64,000 bases of DNA from JAGVPT01 sp964642725. GTDB taxonomy: Bacteria; Bacteroidota; Ignavibacteria; UBA10030; UBA8401. The notes beneath the pieces are model-generated. The model was not told the origin of the DNA. It did not search any database and saw only the letters and a program-made list of their open reading frames with translations. The position numbers and the translations under genes are program-made. Location of the stretch: the NCBI GenBank assembly GCA_964642725.1, contig CAZXQG010000001.1, positions 124,001 to 188,000 on the forward strand, read 5' to 3'. Positions 45,429-54,500 of the stretch are shown here, piece by piece. Every line of letters begins with the position of its first letter. Position 1 is the first letter of the stretch.

Positions 45429-46469
45429 TTAATTGCCTCGTCCTTTGATCTCCTCATCCCACTTTCGCATCCATTCAGATTCATGCTGGGAGATCAATTC
45501 CCAGTCGACATGCATGGATGTGAAGGAAGTCGAAGTAATCCAGGAGGGAAGTTTATCTTTTGGGATGCCGCGGCGCGCGGGAATGCGGTAAAATTTGTCC
45601 GCCTGAAGAATACAACTTTCTTCGCTTGTGACAAACTCATAGAATTTTTTCGCTAATTCCAAATGCTTCGCACTGGAGACAATCGCGATACCGTCTGTCA
45701 GCACCACGGTTCCGCTCGCAGGGACATTGTAATCGAACGGATAGTTGTTCAACTTCGCCTGCAAGACGACATCCGGCATATCCCAGAGCGAAACGGCCGC
45801 CTCTTCCCTCGCAAGCTTCAAATACATTTGCGTCGGGTCGGAGGTGTACGATTTTGTGTTCGCGTCCAACCGGCGAAGCCAATTGAAACCGTTGTCCTCC
45901 GACCCGAACTTTGCGACCGATGACGCAACCATTGCAGAAAAAATCACGCGCAGCGTTCCCGAAGCGAGCGGATAGCGGAGAATAATTCTGCCTTTCCATT
46001 GAGGGGCGAGAAGGTCATCCCAGTCTTTCGGCGCATCGTTCTTCGTCAACAGGTGAGAATTGAAGACGATCACTTCCGGCGTGACAAACGTTCCATACCA
46101 CATATCAGCCGCACTCTTGAATTCAGGCGCTATGCTGTCAGCCCACGAAGGGCGGTACGCCGAGAGAAGCCCTTCCTTTTCAGCTCGCATGAATATTGTC
46201 GACGGCGCCCCCCACCAAAGATCGGCCTGTGGGTTAGACATTTCCGTCCTGATTCTGTCGTACGCTTCCTGGGATCCCATATCGAGCCATTGTACATCGA
46301 CACCCGGGTTCGCCGCTTCGAATTTTAGAGCGAATGCTTCCAGCATATCTTTGCCATGCGGTGAATAAACAACCAACGGTATTTTAGCAGGCTGTGAACA
46401 TCCGCCGATTGCCGTGAAGATGACGAGCCACGACACGAGGCATTGCAAAGTTTTTATCTTACTTCCCAC
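45429..46469 (-). CDS. Extracellular solute-binding lipoprotein of the Fe(III)-type importer
   Basis: Binding protein of the ABC system, 346 residues, with a lipoprotein signal (LVSWLVIFTAIGG followed by Cys). The core shows LVVYSPHGKDMLEAFALKFEAANPGVDVQWL and WWGAPSTIFMRAEKEGLLSAYRPSW, typical of the Fe(III)/2-aminoethylphosphonate family of binding proteins. The ligand is not certain. It lies 9 nt after the PIG-L gene and 96 nt before the ATPase gene. Confidence 0.88.
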   Translation of the reverse strand: MGSKIKTLQCLVSWLVIFTAIGGCSQPAKIPLVVYSPHGKDMLEAFALKFEAANPGVDVQWLDMGSQEAYDRIRTEMSNPQADLWWGAPSTIFMRAEKEGLLSAYRPSWADSIAPEFKSAADMWYGTFVTPEVIVFNSHLLTKNDAPKDWDDLLAPQWKGRIILRYPLASGTLRVIFSAMVASSVAKFGSEDNGFNWLRRLDANTKSYTSDPTQMYLKLAREEAAVSLWDMPDVVLQAKLNNYPFDYNVPASGTVVLTDGIAIVSSAKHLELAKKFYEFVTSEESCILQADKFYRIPARRGIPKDKLPSWITSTSFTSMHVDWELISQHESEWMRKWDEEIKGRGN

Positions 46470-46478
46470 GCTTACCTT

Positions 46479-48581
46479 TTACTTTTTGCTTCCTAGAGAA
46501 ATCATATTTGCGAACATGCGGAATGCCCCTTTATTTACTTCCTTCAATTCCCGGTACCACACATACGCGGTATACAAATATTGCCCTTTCCCATACTTGG
46601 CAAGAAGCAATCCCGTGTCTAGGGGCGGTTCACCGGGGTCTGATGAAGCTACAAGTTTTTCGTATTGCGCAGGAACACTCGCGGGCATGTACAGCGACCG
46701 CTCCTGCACCCAATCGTCCCAGGCAGTGGAGTCAATTGCGTTCGGAACATTGAAAAGAATGTTCTCCGGTTTAAGCACCGTCACCGGCGCAGTTTCAACC
46801 GTGATGCGGTTGCGTGAAATTGAGAACGGATAGGGGGCGTACTCGGGCTTCCATTCATCGGTACGTTGATACATCACGATCATCGTGCCGCCGTTTCTCG
46901 TATACTCCAGAAGGCGTGAGTTATTCTTCACCAAATCCGGGCGGAAAAGATATGCGCGGATATCGACGATGATGGCGGTATACGGCTGCAGGTCGCCGGA
47001 CGACAAATCGCTCTCCGTGAGCAGACGGTGCGTCACGTTCAAGTCGCTTAATGTCTTGCTGAAGACATCATCGTAACTTTGAACAACACCGACATTCAAT
47101 CGGGGAGCGACGGCAATATCGAATTTCTTTATCAACACCGCTGCAGTATCGTCGTCAATGCACACTCGAATGGGGTACGCCCCCTGCACCAAAGCAGCCG
47201 GCGGGATGATTGTCACACTGTCCGTATACACGCTGTCTTCCCTTCCGATAACAAATACGCTGCCCAACGCATCCCATCCATTCGGCACAATTGCATTGAC
47301 TCTTCCTGCGGCCTTGTTTGGAAAATAGTTTTTCACAGAAAAAGGAATTTTGAGCGGCTCATCCGTTACACGAAAAACTTCAGACGAAAGCGAAAGCGTC
47401 TGCAGCGGAGCAACGTCCGCAAAGACGGGTATTTCCTCTGTCTCTCGCTTCCCTTCCCGTTCGAACGAAGCCCCGACGGTAATAAGCGGGGATGTCCGCA
47501 TTTTTTCGTACAGATGACGAACTTTAGGATAGGTGAAACGAGCATCGCTCGCAACGGCAATTTCGTATACATCTTTTTTCTGATCCTCAAGTTTGCGGCT
47601 TGTCCATCCGGTGGGAAGGTTAAGCGTTGCGACGAGATTGGTAACCGGCATCAGCGGCTTTATTTCCATCGTAAACTTCTGATTCCGAACTACGATTGAA
47701 TCCGACAGTGACACGGAAAGAATGGGCTGGGAAGGAATGAGAGGAAGCCGTGTTTCCTCCGGCGTGTGCAGGCCGCCGAGAAAATCATTCCGCATATTTG
47801 CAAACGTGCCGCTTGAACGGACAAGAATGTACCGTGTTGAATCAAAAAATCTGCCGAACCTGCCGCTTGCAATAACTTTATCCATTCCCTGTGTTCGGTG
47901 TTGAGCGAGTGCTTCCATCGCAAGTTGCACTGCGGTCTTACCGATCGGAAGAGTGTCGGTCGAGACGGCATTGACGACATCTGCTTTCAAGAGCGAATCC
48001 CGCTGAAAGAAAATCCGCATGAATAATTTCTTCGGCTGGAAAAGTCCAACACCCTCTTCCTTCAATTGCTCCGGATGATAGTTCGGATCCGCTGCAAGCC
48101 AAAATGCCTGCAGAGCCGCGATGCCTACGGCTTGATGGTTGCCGTGGCCGGAGGCGCTGTCGTGGTTCGTGAAGAGTACGTCCGGTTTCAATTTGCGGAT
48201 GATATACACCAAACGTGCTACTGTGTTGTCTTTTCCCCAGAAGTCGAACGTCTCTTTGGCAGTCTTCGAAAAACCGAAATCGGGAAAGTTCAGGAAAAAA
48301 ACGTCGGAGCCGATGATGTGCGCTGCCCGTTCAGTTTCTGCTGTTCGTAGAACGCCGAGGTCGGCATATAATTCCGGACCGATTTCGTTCTGTCCCCCTT
48401 CGCCGCGTGTAAAACAGACGGAATAGACCTTGACGCCGTATTTGTAACGATAGTATGCAAGCGTGGCGCCGTCTTCATCGTCGGGGTGAGCCGAAAGATT
48501 CATGATCGACGGAACATGCTGCGAAAAAACCACCGTCGAAAACACAACCGTACAAGAGATAATAATCAGAATTCTTTTCAT
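46479..48581 (-). CDS. PIG-L (LmbE-type) deacetylase with C-terminal extension
   Basis: A predicted zinc deacetylase of GlcNAc-type groups. The 700-residue protein starts at ATG 48581 with a signal peptide ending VVFSQ. The LmbE motif HPDDE is at 32-36, and SGHGNHQAVG carries the third metal His. The deacetylase part is about 250 residues; the rest has beta-rich segments and then a ThuA/GATase-like end (YDDVFSKTLSDLNVTHRLL, GGTMIVMYQRTDEW). It is the first gene of the run with the ABC importer, 9 nt before the binding-protein gene. Confidence 0.85.
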   Translation of the reverse strand: MKRILIIISCTVVFSTVVFSQHVPSIMNLSAHPDDEDGATLAYYRYKYGVKVYSVCFTRGEGGQNEIGPELYADLGVLRTAETERAAHIIGSDVFFLNFPDFGFSKTAKETFDFWGKDNTVARLVYIIRKLKPDVLFTNHDSASGHGNHQAVGIAALQAFWLAADPNYHPEQLKEEGVGLFQPKKLFMRIFFQRDSLLKADVVNAVSTDTLPIGKTAVQLAMEALAQHRTQGMDKVIASGRFGRFFDSTRYILVRSSGTFANMRNDFLGGLHTPEETRLPLIPSQPILSVSLSDSIVVRNQKFTMEIKPLMPVTNLVATLNLPTGWTSRKLEDQKKDVYEIAVASDARFTYPKVRHLYEKMRTSPLITVGASFEREGKRETEEIPVFADVAPLQTLSLSSEVFRVTDEPLKIPFSVKNYFPNKAAGRVNAIVPNGWDALGSVFVIGREDSVYTDSVTIIPPAALVQGAYPIRVCIDDDTAAVLIKKFDIAVAPRLNVGVVQSYDDVFSKTLSDLNVTHRLLTESDLSSGDLQPYTAIIVDIRAYLFRPDLVKNNSRLLEYTRNGGTMIVMYQRTDEWKPEYAPYPFSISRNRITVETAPVTVLKPENILFNVPNAIDSTAWDDWVQERSLYMPASVPAQYEKLVASSDPGEPPLDTGLLLAKYGKGQYLYTAYVWYRELKEVNKGAFRMFANMISLGSKK

Positions 48582-48629
48582 GGAGTTAAGGCAAAAAGCG
48601 GTTAGGGGAAAATTTTTCTTTAATATATT

Positions 48630-48790
48630 CAATTATAGATCAATGAACAATCAACAATGAGCAATAAACAAATGATTCATCTGCGGAATCCTAATCTGCG
48701 CGAAATCTGTGTTGATCTGCGGAATCATATGCGAAATCTGTCCTAATCTGCGGAATCATATTCTGCGTCAATCGGAGAAATCAACAATTA
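48630..48790. repeat. Repeat-rich intergenic region upstream of PIG-L gene
   Basis: Contains ATGAACAATCAACAATGAGC and several copies of ATCTGCGGAATC/AATCTGCGCGAAATCTG at 48682-48780. They are direct, imperfect and AT/GC-mixed. They resemble the AACAATCAACAATG-type motif near 45415 in reverse complement. No gene is present. Confidence 0.55.
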
Positions 48791-48808
48791 CCCCGTCTGA
48801 CGTACGCG

Positions 48809-49237
48809 TCAAAGCCTTTCCCACTTTTCTACCTTACCGTCCACTACTTGAAAGAGCGGGTGCGCCTGTGGGAATGAAATATTCTTCAGTGCCAAGAATT
48901 TATCAGGGTCTCTTTTTTTAAGTTTCTTCTTGAGATGCTCAAACTCATATTCGAGCTGTCCTCTTGTGACATGTATCCTTTTCCGTGAACGTCTCTTGCC
49001 GATTTTCGTTCTATCAAATTCATAGCCTCGCTTTGCCGATTCGATGAACACTCCCATCAAATATCGGTCGATGGCCGGCACGCCGTTCTTTTGTGCTTTG
49101 AACCGTACTAATTGCGGATGATGCTTATAGCCTTTTGTCAAGCCTCGCAGAACTTTTTTCGCAAGAAGACTTTCGCGCCAAAGCGCAACGAGCCCTTTCG
49201 AATCGAGGTACTGCGGATGAATCGACCACAATCTCAT
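48809..49237 (-). CDS. Pyrimidine dimer DNA glycosylase/endonuclease V-like protein
   Basis: A 142-residue protein that opens MRLWSIHPQYLDSKGLVALW, RESLLAKKVLRG and then YKHHPQLVRF, the conserved N-terminus of the T4 endonuclease V-like (Pyr_excise) family found in many bacteria. T4 endonuclease V removes UV-induced pyrimidine dimers; for the bacterial family members this is inferred by homology. It sits 27 nt downstream of the cytochrome gene, on the same strand. Confidence 0.8.
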   Translation of the reverse strand: MRLWSIHPQYLDSKGLVALWRESLLAKKVLRGLTKGYKHHPQLVRFKAQKNGVPAIDRYLMGVFIESAKRGYEFDRTKIGKRRSRKRIHVTRGQLEYEFEHLKKKLKKRDPDKFLALKNISFPQAHPLFQVVDGKVEKWERL

Positions 49238-49264
49238 AAGCGGTATTTCAATGGAGCACGTGCA

Positions 49265-49822
49265 TTATTGCACATCCCAACGCTGATTGGTGACCGGAGG
49301 AGCTGTCGGAGGTATGATAGAAATAAAGCCGTAACCTGCGGATCTGTGACAGCTGTTGCATGCATCAAGTGTCTCCCCGTACGCCGCCGTAAATGTTGAG
49401 CTCGTTTTAGAGACGATCGCCTGGCGCATAAGCGGAATCTGCGTTTCCTGAATGCTCTGAAGAACACCAGAAATATCAAGGCCATTCTTGAACACGTGCA
49501 GCATTCTTGCTTCATCCATCGTCTCGCTCATTTTATCCAATTCATATGAAGCCAGGTCCCAGTTCGACGCCCCGATAGCGAACCATAACTTGGCTGCATG
49601 AAGCTGGATCGTCGACATATAATCCCCCAATCCCGGCGCTTGTTGTTTGAGCTGGTCAAGCTGCTGCTGGAGATCTTTCAGAGAATCTTGAAGCAACGTT
49701 ACGACGGCCTTCAAATCCTGGGGGTGCGAATCATCCCCAGCTGATGCATTCTTTGATGAAAAAAGAACGCCGGCGAACAGCAAAACTGCAACCGCCGCAA
49801 TGACAACACTCCTCTTATCCAT
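49265..49822 (-). CDS. Monohaem c-type cytochrome-like protein
   Basis: A 185-residue secreted protein with a signal peptide (VVIAAVAVLLFAGVLFS) and one haem-binding motif, C155-N-S-C158-H159, near the C-terminus. The region before it is helical, with a coiled-coil-like LQDSLKDLQQQLDQLKQQ stretch and other helices, like four-helix cytochromes of the c' type. It lies just downstream of the ChrA gene (13 nt). Electron partner unknown. Confidence 0.75.
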   Translation of the reverse strand: MDKRSVVIAAVAVLLFAGVLFSSKNASAGDDSHPQDLKAVVTLLQDSLKDLQQQLDQLKQQAPGLGDYMSTIQLHAAKLWFAIGASNWDLASYELDKMSETMDEARMLHVFKNGLDISGVLQSIQETQIPLMRQAIVSKTSSTFTAAYGETLDACNSCHRSAGYGFISIIPPTAPPVTNQRWDVQ

Positions 49823-49835
49823 GCGATCATCTCCG

Positions 49836-51035
49836 TTACATTAATCCTGCCAACGAACAAAACCATCCGAATACTGCTGCACCAACAACAATCCAAGCAG
49901 CATGAAGATTCCATACTACGATAACTACTGCGGCAACAATAAAAATAGTCCACGAAGCCGGATTTACCAAGGTTGAAACCCCAAGCGTCAGGCAGACTGC
50001 GAGCATCAAACCAAGAGAGGCAGCATTGACACCGTCAAGAAAGCCGGCAGTCAGCGCTGATTTCCGCAGCTTCGGCACGAACGGACGTATCGCAAGAACG
50101 AAGATGAACGACGGAAGGAATATCCCGACCGTCGACACCGCCGCGCCGGGAAATCCAAGAATCAAATATCCTATAAATGTTGCCGTCGAGAGAACAGGTC
50201 CGGGCGTGAATTGTCCGACTGCAATTGCATCAAGAAGCTGGGTCTGCGTAAGCCAGTGTCTCGCATCGACAAGTCCGCCCTGAAGGAACGCCGCGAGGAC
50301 ATATCCGCTTCCGTAAAGGATGGAACCGATTTTTAGAAAAAATAATCCAAGCCCCGACAGGGTAGGAGCCTTTGCCACTAGCTCAGGAGCCTTGGATGAT
50401 ACCGACACAAGCACTGCGGGCAAAGCCATCGCCAGCAATATCGGAAGAGGATGGTTCTTCAATCGATTTCGATTTCTCCACAGAAATCCGAAAACGCCGG
50501 CCGCAGCCAGCAACACTATCGCATCTACCTTAAAATAATTCAATGTGCACACGACAGCGCTGACAATCAGTATGAAGCGGTTTTTGATCTGAGGTTTGCC
50601 GAGCCGGATTAGTGCGGCGAGGATAATGGCAATTACCGCCGAACGGATTCCCAAAACAAAATTACTGAATTGCGGAAACGAACCATAGAGAACATAAAGG
50701 TGCGCGAACACCATGGAAATGGTAACAGCAGGAAGGATAAAGCAGACGCCTGCGATTACAAGGCCCTTCCATCCTGCTCGTATGTAACCGATATGGATTC
50801 CCATTTCGGTAGAGTTGGGACCGGGTATCATATTCGTCGCGCCGAGCAGGTCGAGGAAGTATTCGTGCGTGATCCATTTCCGCCGTCTCACGACCTCATC
50901 TTCCATCATTGCGATATGGGCTGCCGGTCCTCCAAAGGAAATTGTCCCAAGCCGCAGAAACAGAAGTGCGACTTCCCCCAAGACATGGCTCGTACTTTGA
51001 CGGACGCTATCGTTATCGTCCATTAATGACGGCAC
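49836..51035 (-). CDS. chrA: Chromate transporter ChrA (two-domain)
   Basis: A 399-residue membrane protein of the CHR family with two homologous halves. The first half shows FLRLGTISFGGPAAHIAMME and LLGATNMIPGPNSTEMGIH; the second has LFFLKIGSILYGSGYVLAAF and DAIAVGQFTPGPVLSTATFI. These are the CHR signatures. Chromate (or sulfate) export is inferred from the family. The frame starts with GTG 51035, with an AAGG about 8 nt upstream; ATG 51023 is another option. Confidence 0.88.
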   Translation of the reverse strand: MPSLMDDNDSVRQSTSHVLGEVALLFLRLGTISFGGPAAHIAMMEDEVVRRRKWITHEYFLDLLGATNMIPGPNSTEMGIHIGYIRAGWKGLVIAGVCFILPAVTISMVFAHLYVLYGSFPQFSNFVLGIRSAVIAIILAALIRLGKPQIKNRFILIVSAVVCTLNYFKVDAIVLLAAAGVFGFLWRNRNRLKNHPLPILLAMALPAVLVSVSSKAPELVAKAPTLSGLGLFFLKIGSILYGSGYVLAAFLQGGLVDARHWLTQTQLLDAIAVGQFTPGPVLSTATFIGYLILGFPGAAVSTVGIFLPSFIFVLAIRPFVPKLRKSALTAGFLDGVNAASLGLMLAVCLTLGVSTLVNPASWTIFIVAAVVIVVWNLHAAWIVVGAAVFGWFCSLAGLM

Positions 51036-51078
51036 TGGCTTACCTTTCGAGGATTAAACATAGAGAAGATTCGCGGCT

Positions 51079-51109
51079 CTCTGTGAAACAATTTTTTTGT
51101 TACACAGAG
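51079..51109. repeat. Short hairpin between chrA and the 51144 gene
   Basis: CTCTGTG at 51079-51085 pairs with CACAGAG at 51103-51109; after an A/A mismatch, AACAA pairs with TTGTT at 51087-51091 and 51097-51101 around a short T-loop. It might form a 3' structure of the 51144 gene or a regulatory stem for chrA. Confidence 0.5.
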
Positions 51110-51143
51110 TGGCACAGAGATTCACAGAGTTCTACAATGTCGG

Positions 51144-51497
51144 TCACATAAGCCTTTGTTCTTTTTCCAGCCGCATCCAGTGAAGAAGTCTATGAGCGAC
51201 CGGAGCAATCATGATCCCCGCGACAACAAGAAATATCATTCCCGAAAAAAGAGCATAGAAAGAAGCAAAAATTTTTCCGGCGGAAGTGTGTAATTCGTTC
51301 ACCGGACCCATGCCTCCCAAAATCATTGAAGCATTCAGTAGCGCATCGATCAACGCCAAGCCCTCGGTGATGCAGTAGCCTGCGATGCCCAACCCAAGGG
51401 AAACAAAAATGATTGCAGATGCAAAGAGCCAGTGGTAAAGCATCCGGCGGAGAAAATGCCTTCGTTCCAATAAGGGCTTTGAAGTGTGTTCGTACAC
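51144..51497 (-). CDS. Small membrane protein of unknown function (ion-channel-like layout)
   Basis: A 117-residue protein with a membrane helix at about 22-45, a middle segment NASMILGGMGPVNELHTSAG, and a second helix FASFYALFSGMIFLVVAGIM. The layout helix-loop-TSAGKIFASFYALFSG recalls the pore helix and second helix of two-pore-like ion channels, but the selectivity filter TxGYGD is not present. I do not assert a channel. It is on the same strand as chrA, 108 nt upstream of it. Confidence 0.6.
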   Translation of the reverse strand: MYEHTSKPLLERRHFLRRMLYHWLFASAIIFVSLGLGIAGYCITEGLALIDALLNASMILGGMGPVNELHTSAGKIFASFYALFSGMIFLVVAGIMIAPVAHRLLHWMRLEKEQRLM

Positions 51498-51545
51498 GTG
51501 CTAGTCTTTAGTTGTAAGTTTTGCCTACTGTTGACTGTTTACTGA

Positions 51546-54500
51546 CTACCGCATCTTCACAAGCTTTTGCGTAGCGGCCGCTTGCTGCCCGTTCCCACTG
51601 ACGACGACCCGGTAGAAGTAAACACCGTTGGCGATATCGTCTCCATCTTTATCCCTGCCGTTCCAATAGAGATTATCGTCGGAATTAGTATAACCGTTGG
51701 TTCCGATATGAACCTTTGATGAAAAGTCGAGGTCCTGGATCAACCGCCCGGCGACAGTGTAGATCTTGATGTGGGCGCTCTGGGGATTGCCGGCTCCGGA
51801 AAGCATAAACGTGAAGGTCGTCCCCTTGCGAAAAGGATTCGGTATATTATAGAGGTTCATCAACTCCATCTTGCTTGCGACCTCTGCCACGAGCACGGTG
51901 GTATCGGACGAATTCCCCGACACATCCTGGGCAAAATATTTGAAGGAATTCTCTCCATCCGGCAGGATCGGCTTCCAGACGACCTGAGACTTTACAGGAT
52001 CAAACTGAATTCGTTCGGCCGAAGCGAAAGACACTTTTTCTCCGTTCAAGAAAATGAAGAAACTAGATGTGTCGGCTAAGGTTAATGGAGCCGCATTGTC
52101 ATCTTTCATCTGTAAAACCACGGTCGGAGCGACGCTCACAAAGTCGCCGTCAAGTACATGCGCACCGTCAAATGTGACGTCCAAGGTAGGCCTGACCGTA
52201 TCCGCTATCACCGTGTAAGAAATGCTAAACGAATTATTAGACTTATCAATCTCCGGCAGTGTGCTATCAGGATCAATTTTAAAATAGAACGAATGGCTGC
52301 CGTGTTTTCCTCGGCTGTCATATTGTGTTTGCACAATGGCAGAATCCTGTGCGTGTATCACGGGAAAAATTGTCTGCGTTAGCGTCCGGGGGAATCCACT
52401 GTCGTCTGTCAGAATTTCCGCCGTTACACTATCTGCATCTACTCCGCTGACATTAAACAGCTTCATCGATAAATTGGAGACTTCTCCTTCATGCATCGTC
52501 GTTTTCTGGACAAAAACGGTTGCCGGAGATAAGGCGAGTTCCGTCGGAGGTTGTGATGTAAGGGTCCATTGTTGAACCGATGGGGAAACTGCCGCATTGT
52601 TCTGCCGGAGAGTAAAGACAAGTTTCCCGTTCGGATATTGCCGGGCTGAGACATTTTGCACATTTAACGATGCCGGGTTAGTTGCCGATGCAACCGTGTC
52701 AACAGCCCCGCGCCTCGAAATTCCCGCAACAGCAATTGAGAAAGAAGAACCTGAAGGAACAATGCTTCGGACTGCTAAGTTTTTCCAAGATGCAATCGGA
52801 CCGAATTTTTGGGTCACCACCGTACCGACAGATTCTTTGTGAAAATACGTTGTGTCGAGACTTGCTTTGCCCGTCGTGCTTAATTGATACGATTCGGGAA
52901 CCGAACCGGAGACGGCTCCTTTCTTTCCGATGATTGCCCATGAATCGCGCCAGCCGATCTGATCGACAAACTTGCTGCCGATCAATTTGTAGGCAGTGCG
53001 TGCCGACGTACTGAAATTATTTGAGCCTTCACCGATAATGACTGCAATAACATAAAATCCGGCGTGGACAGCATTGATGAACGAAGTCAATGAATCAGCC
53101 TGTGCAGGATTGGAATACAACCCAAACTGCCGTTGCGCAACGAGATTATAATTTGTATCCAGTACGGCAATATAATGGCACGTATCGGGTGTGCCGGGAA
53201 TGATGTTGATCCCATTCACTTCAATATCGCCAAAGTTCCCATCGGCAAAACCTGCAGAGACCACTCTGAAATGAGTAGGGGTATTTTGTATGTGAGCTCC
53301 TACGGCCTTCGAGTACGCCGCATGAACGAACGAATTTTCCGACCAGGCGATCGAATCAACCTGTCCTGTTGCACTCTCCGTGGTATCTCCCTCAAAGAAC
53401 GTTCCGACCGTCCAATCCTCTGTACCGTTTTCAACTTTTGCACGCCACCAGTTTCGTGTCATCTTGCGCAGCGAAGAAATGTCGATTGAGGTCGAGAACT
53501 GACCCATTGTTGTGGTGAAATGCCTTGCCGTAGCAAAACTGTTCAGAGTGTCAATATCCAAAAGGATTTTCTTTACCCCGTTCCACGTTTCCGCGGAAGG
53601 ATTTAAAAGAATCATCGTAGGAACATACGAGACGCTGGAGGAAGTCGGTTGAAGTGCGGTAAAATCTGTAGTTGCAACGAAAAAGGAATTTGAGGCGGAA
53701 TTATCATCTTTCGACGACTCTATAAATTTACTCTGCGGGTCAATCACAACACTGATTGTGTGTTCGCCCGCCTTCCCCTTGATTCCCGGATATACAACAA
53801 CGGTATCTGAGATCAAGGGAAACGCAATTCGGAGCGTCCACGTTCTTATCGCTGAAGCCTGAAAAATTTGCTGCACAAGGATATCCACACTGTCGTACCG
53901 CGCGGATCCTGTACTATGAATGACAATCCGGGCAGGAATGCTGTCGATGGTATTGGGAACCGTTGCAGGAACTATGATGCTGTTGGGATCAATTGCAAGA
54001 TTCGGCAGCAGCAGGGGAACAGTATCGGCAATAACTTTATAGGGAATGACGGCGGTATTATTTGATTTGTAATATTCTGTGATGACATTATTAGGGTCGA
54101 CCCGAAAAGTGAATGAATGGTCGCCTCGTTTGCCTTCGCTGTCGTACTGGATGAGAACACGAACGGAGTCTTGAGGGTTAACGAGAGGTGCAATTGTATT
54201 CTTGAGCGTTCGCAACGCTCCGCTGTCATCAGTGAGGATTGACACTAATACACTGTCCGCTGCCGATGGTCCCACGTTAAACACGCTGGCTCCTACGGTG
54301 ATGATCTCTCCCTCCTGAAATGTTGACTTCTCCAACGACACTGTGTTTTGGGAAAGAACCAACTCCGGGGGTAATTGTGCTTTAATGCTCCAGTCGCTTA
54401 AAACGGGAGAAGCCAGCGACGGACTTGCAACAAAATTGAATAGCAACCGTGCGCTGGGATACCGAACAGCTGATATGTTCTGAAGGTTCACTGACAACGA

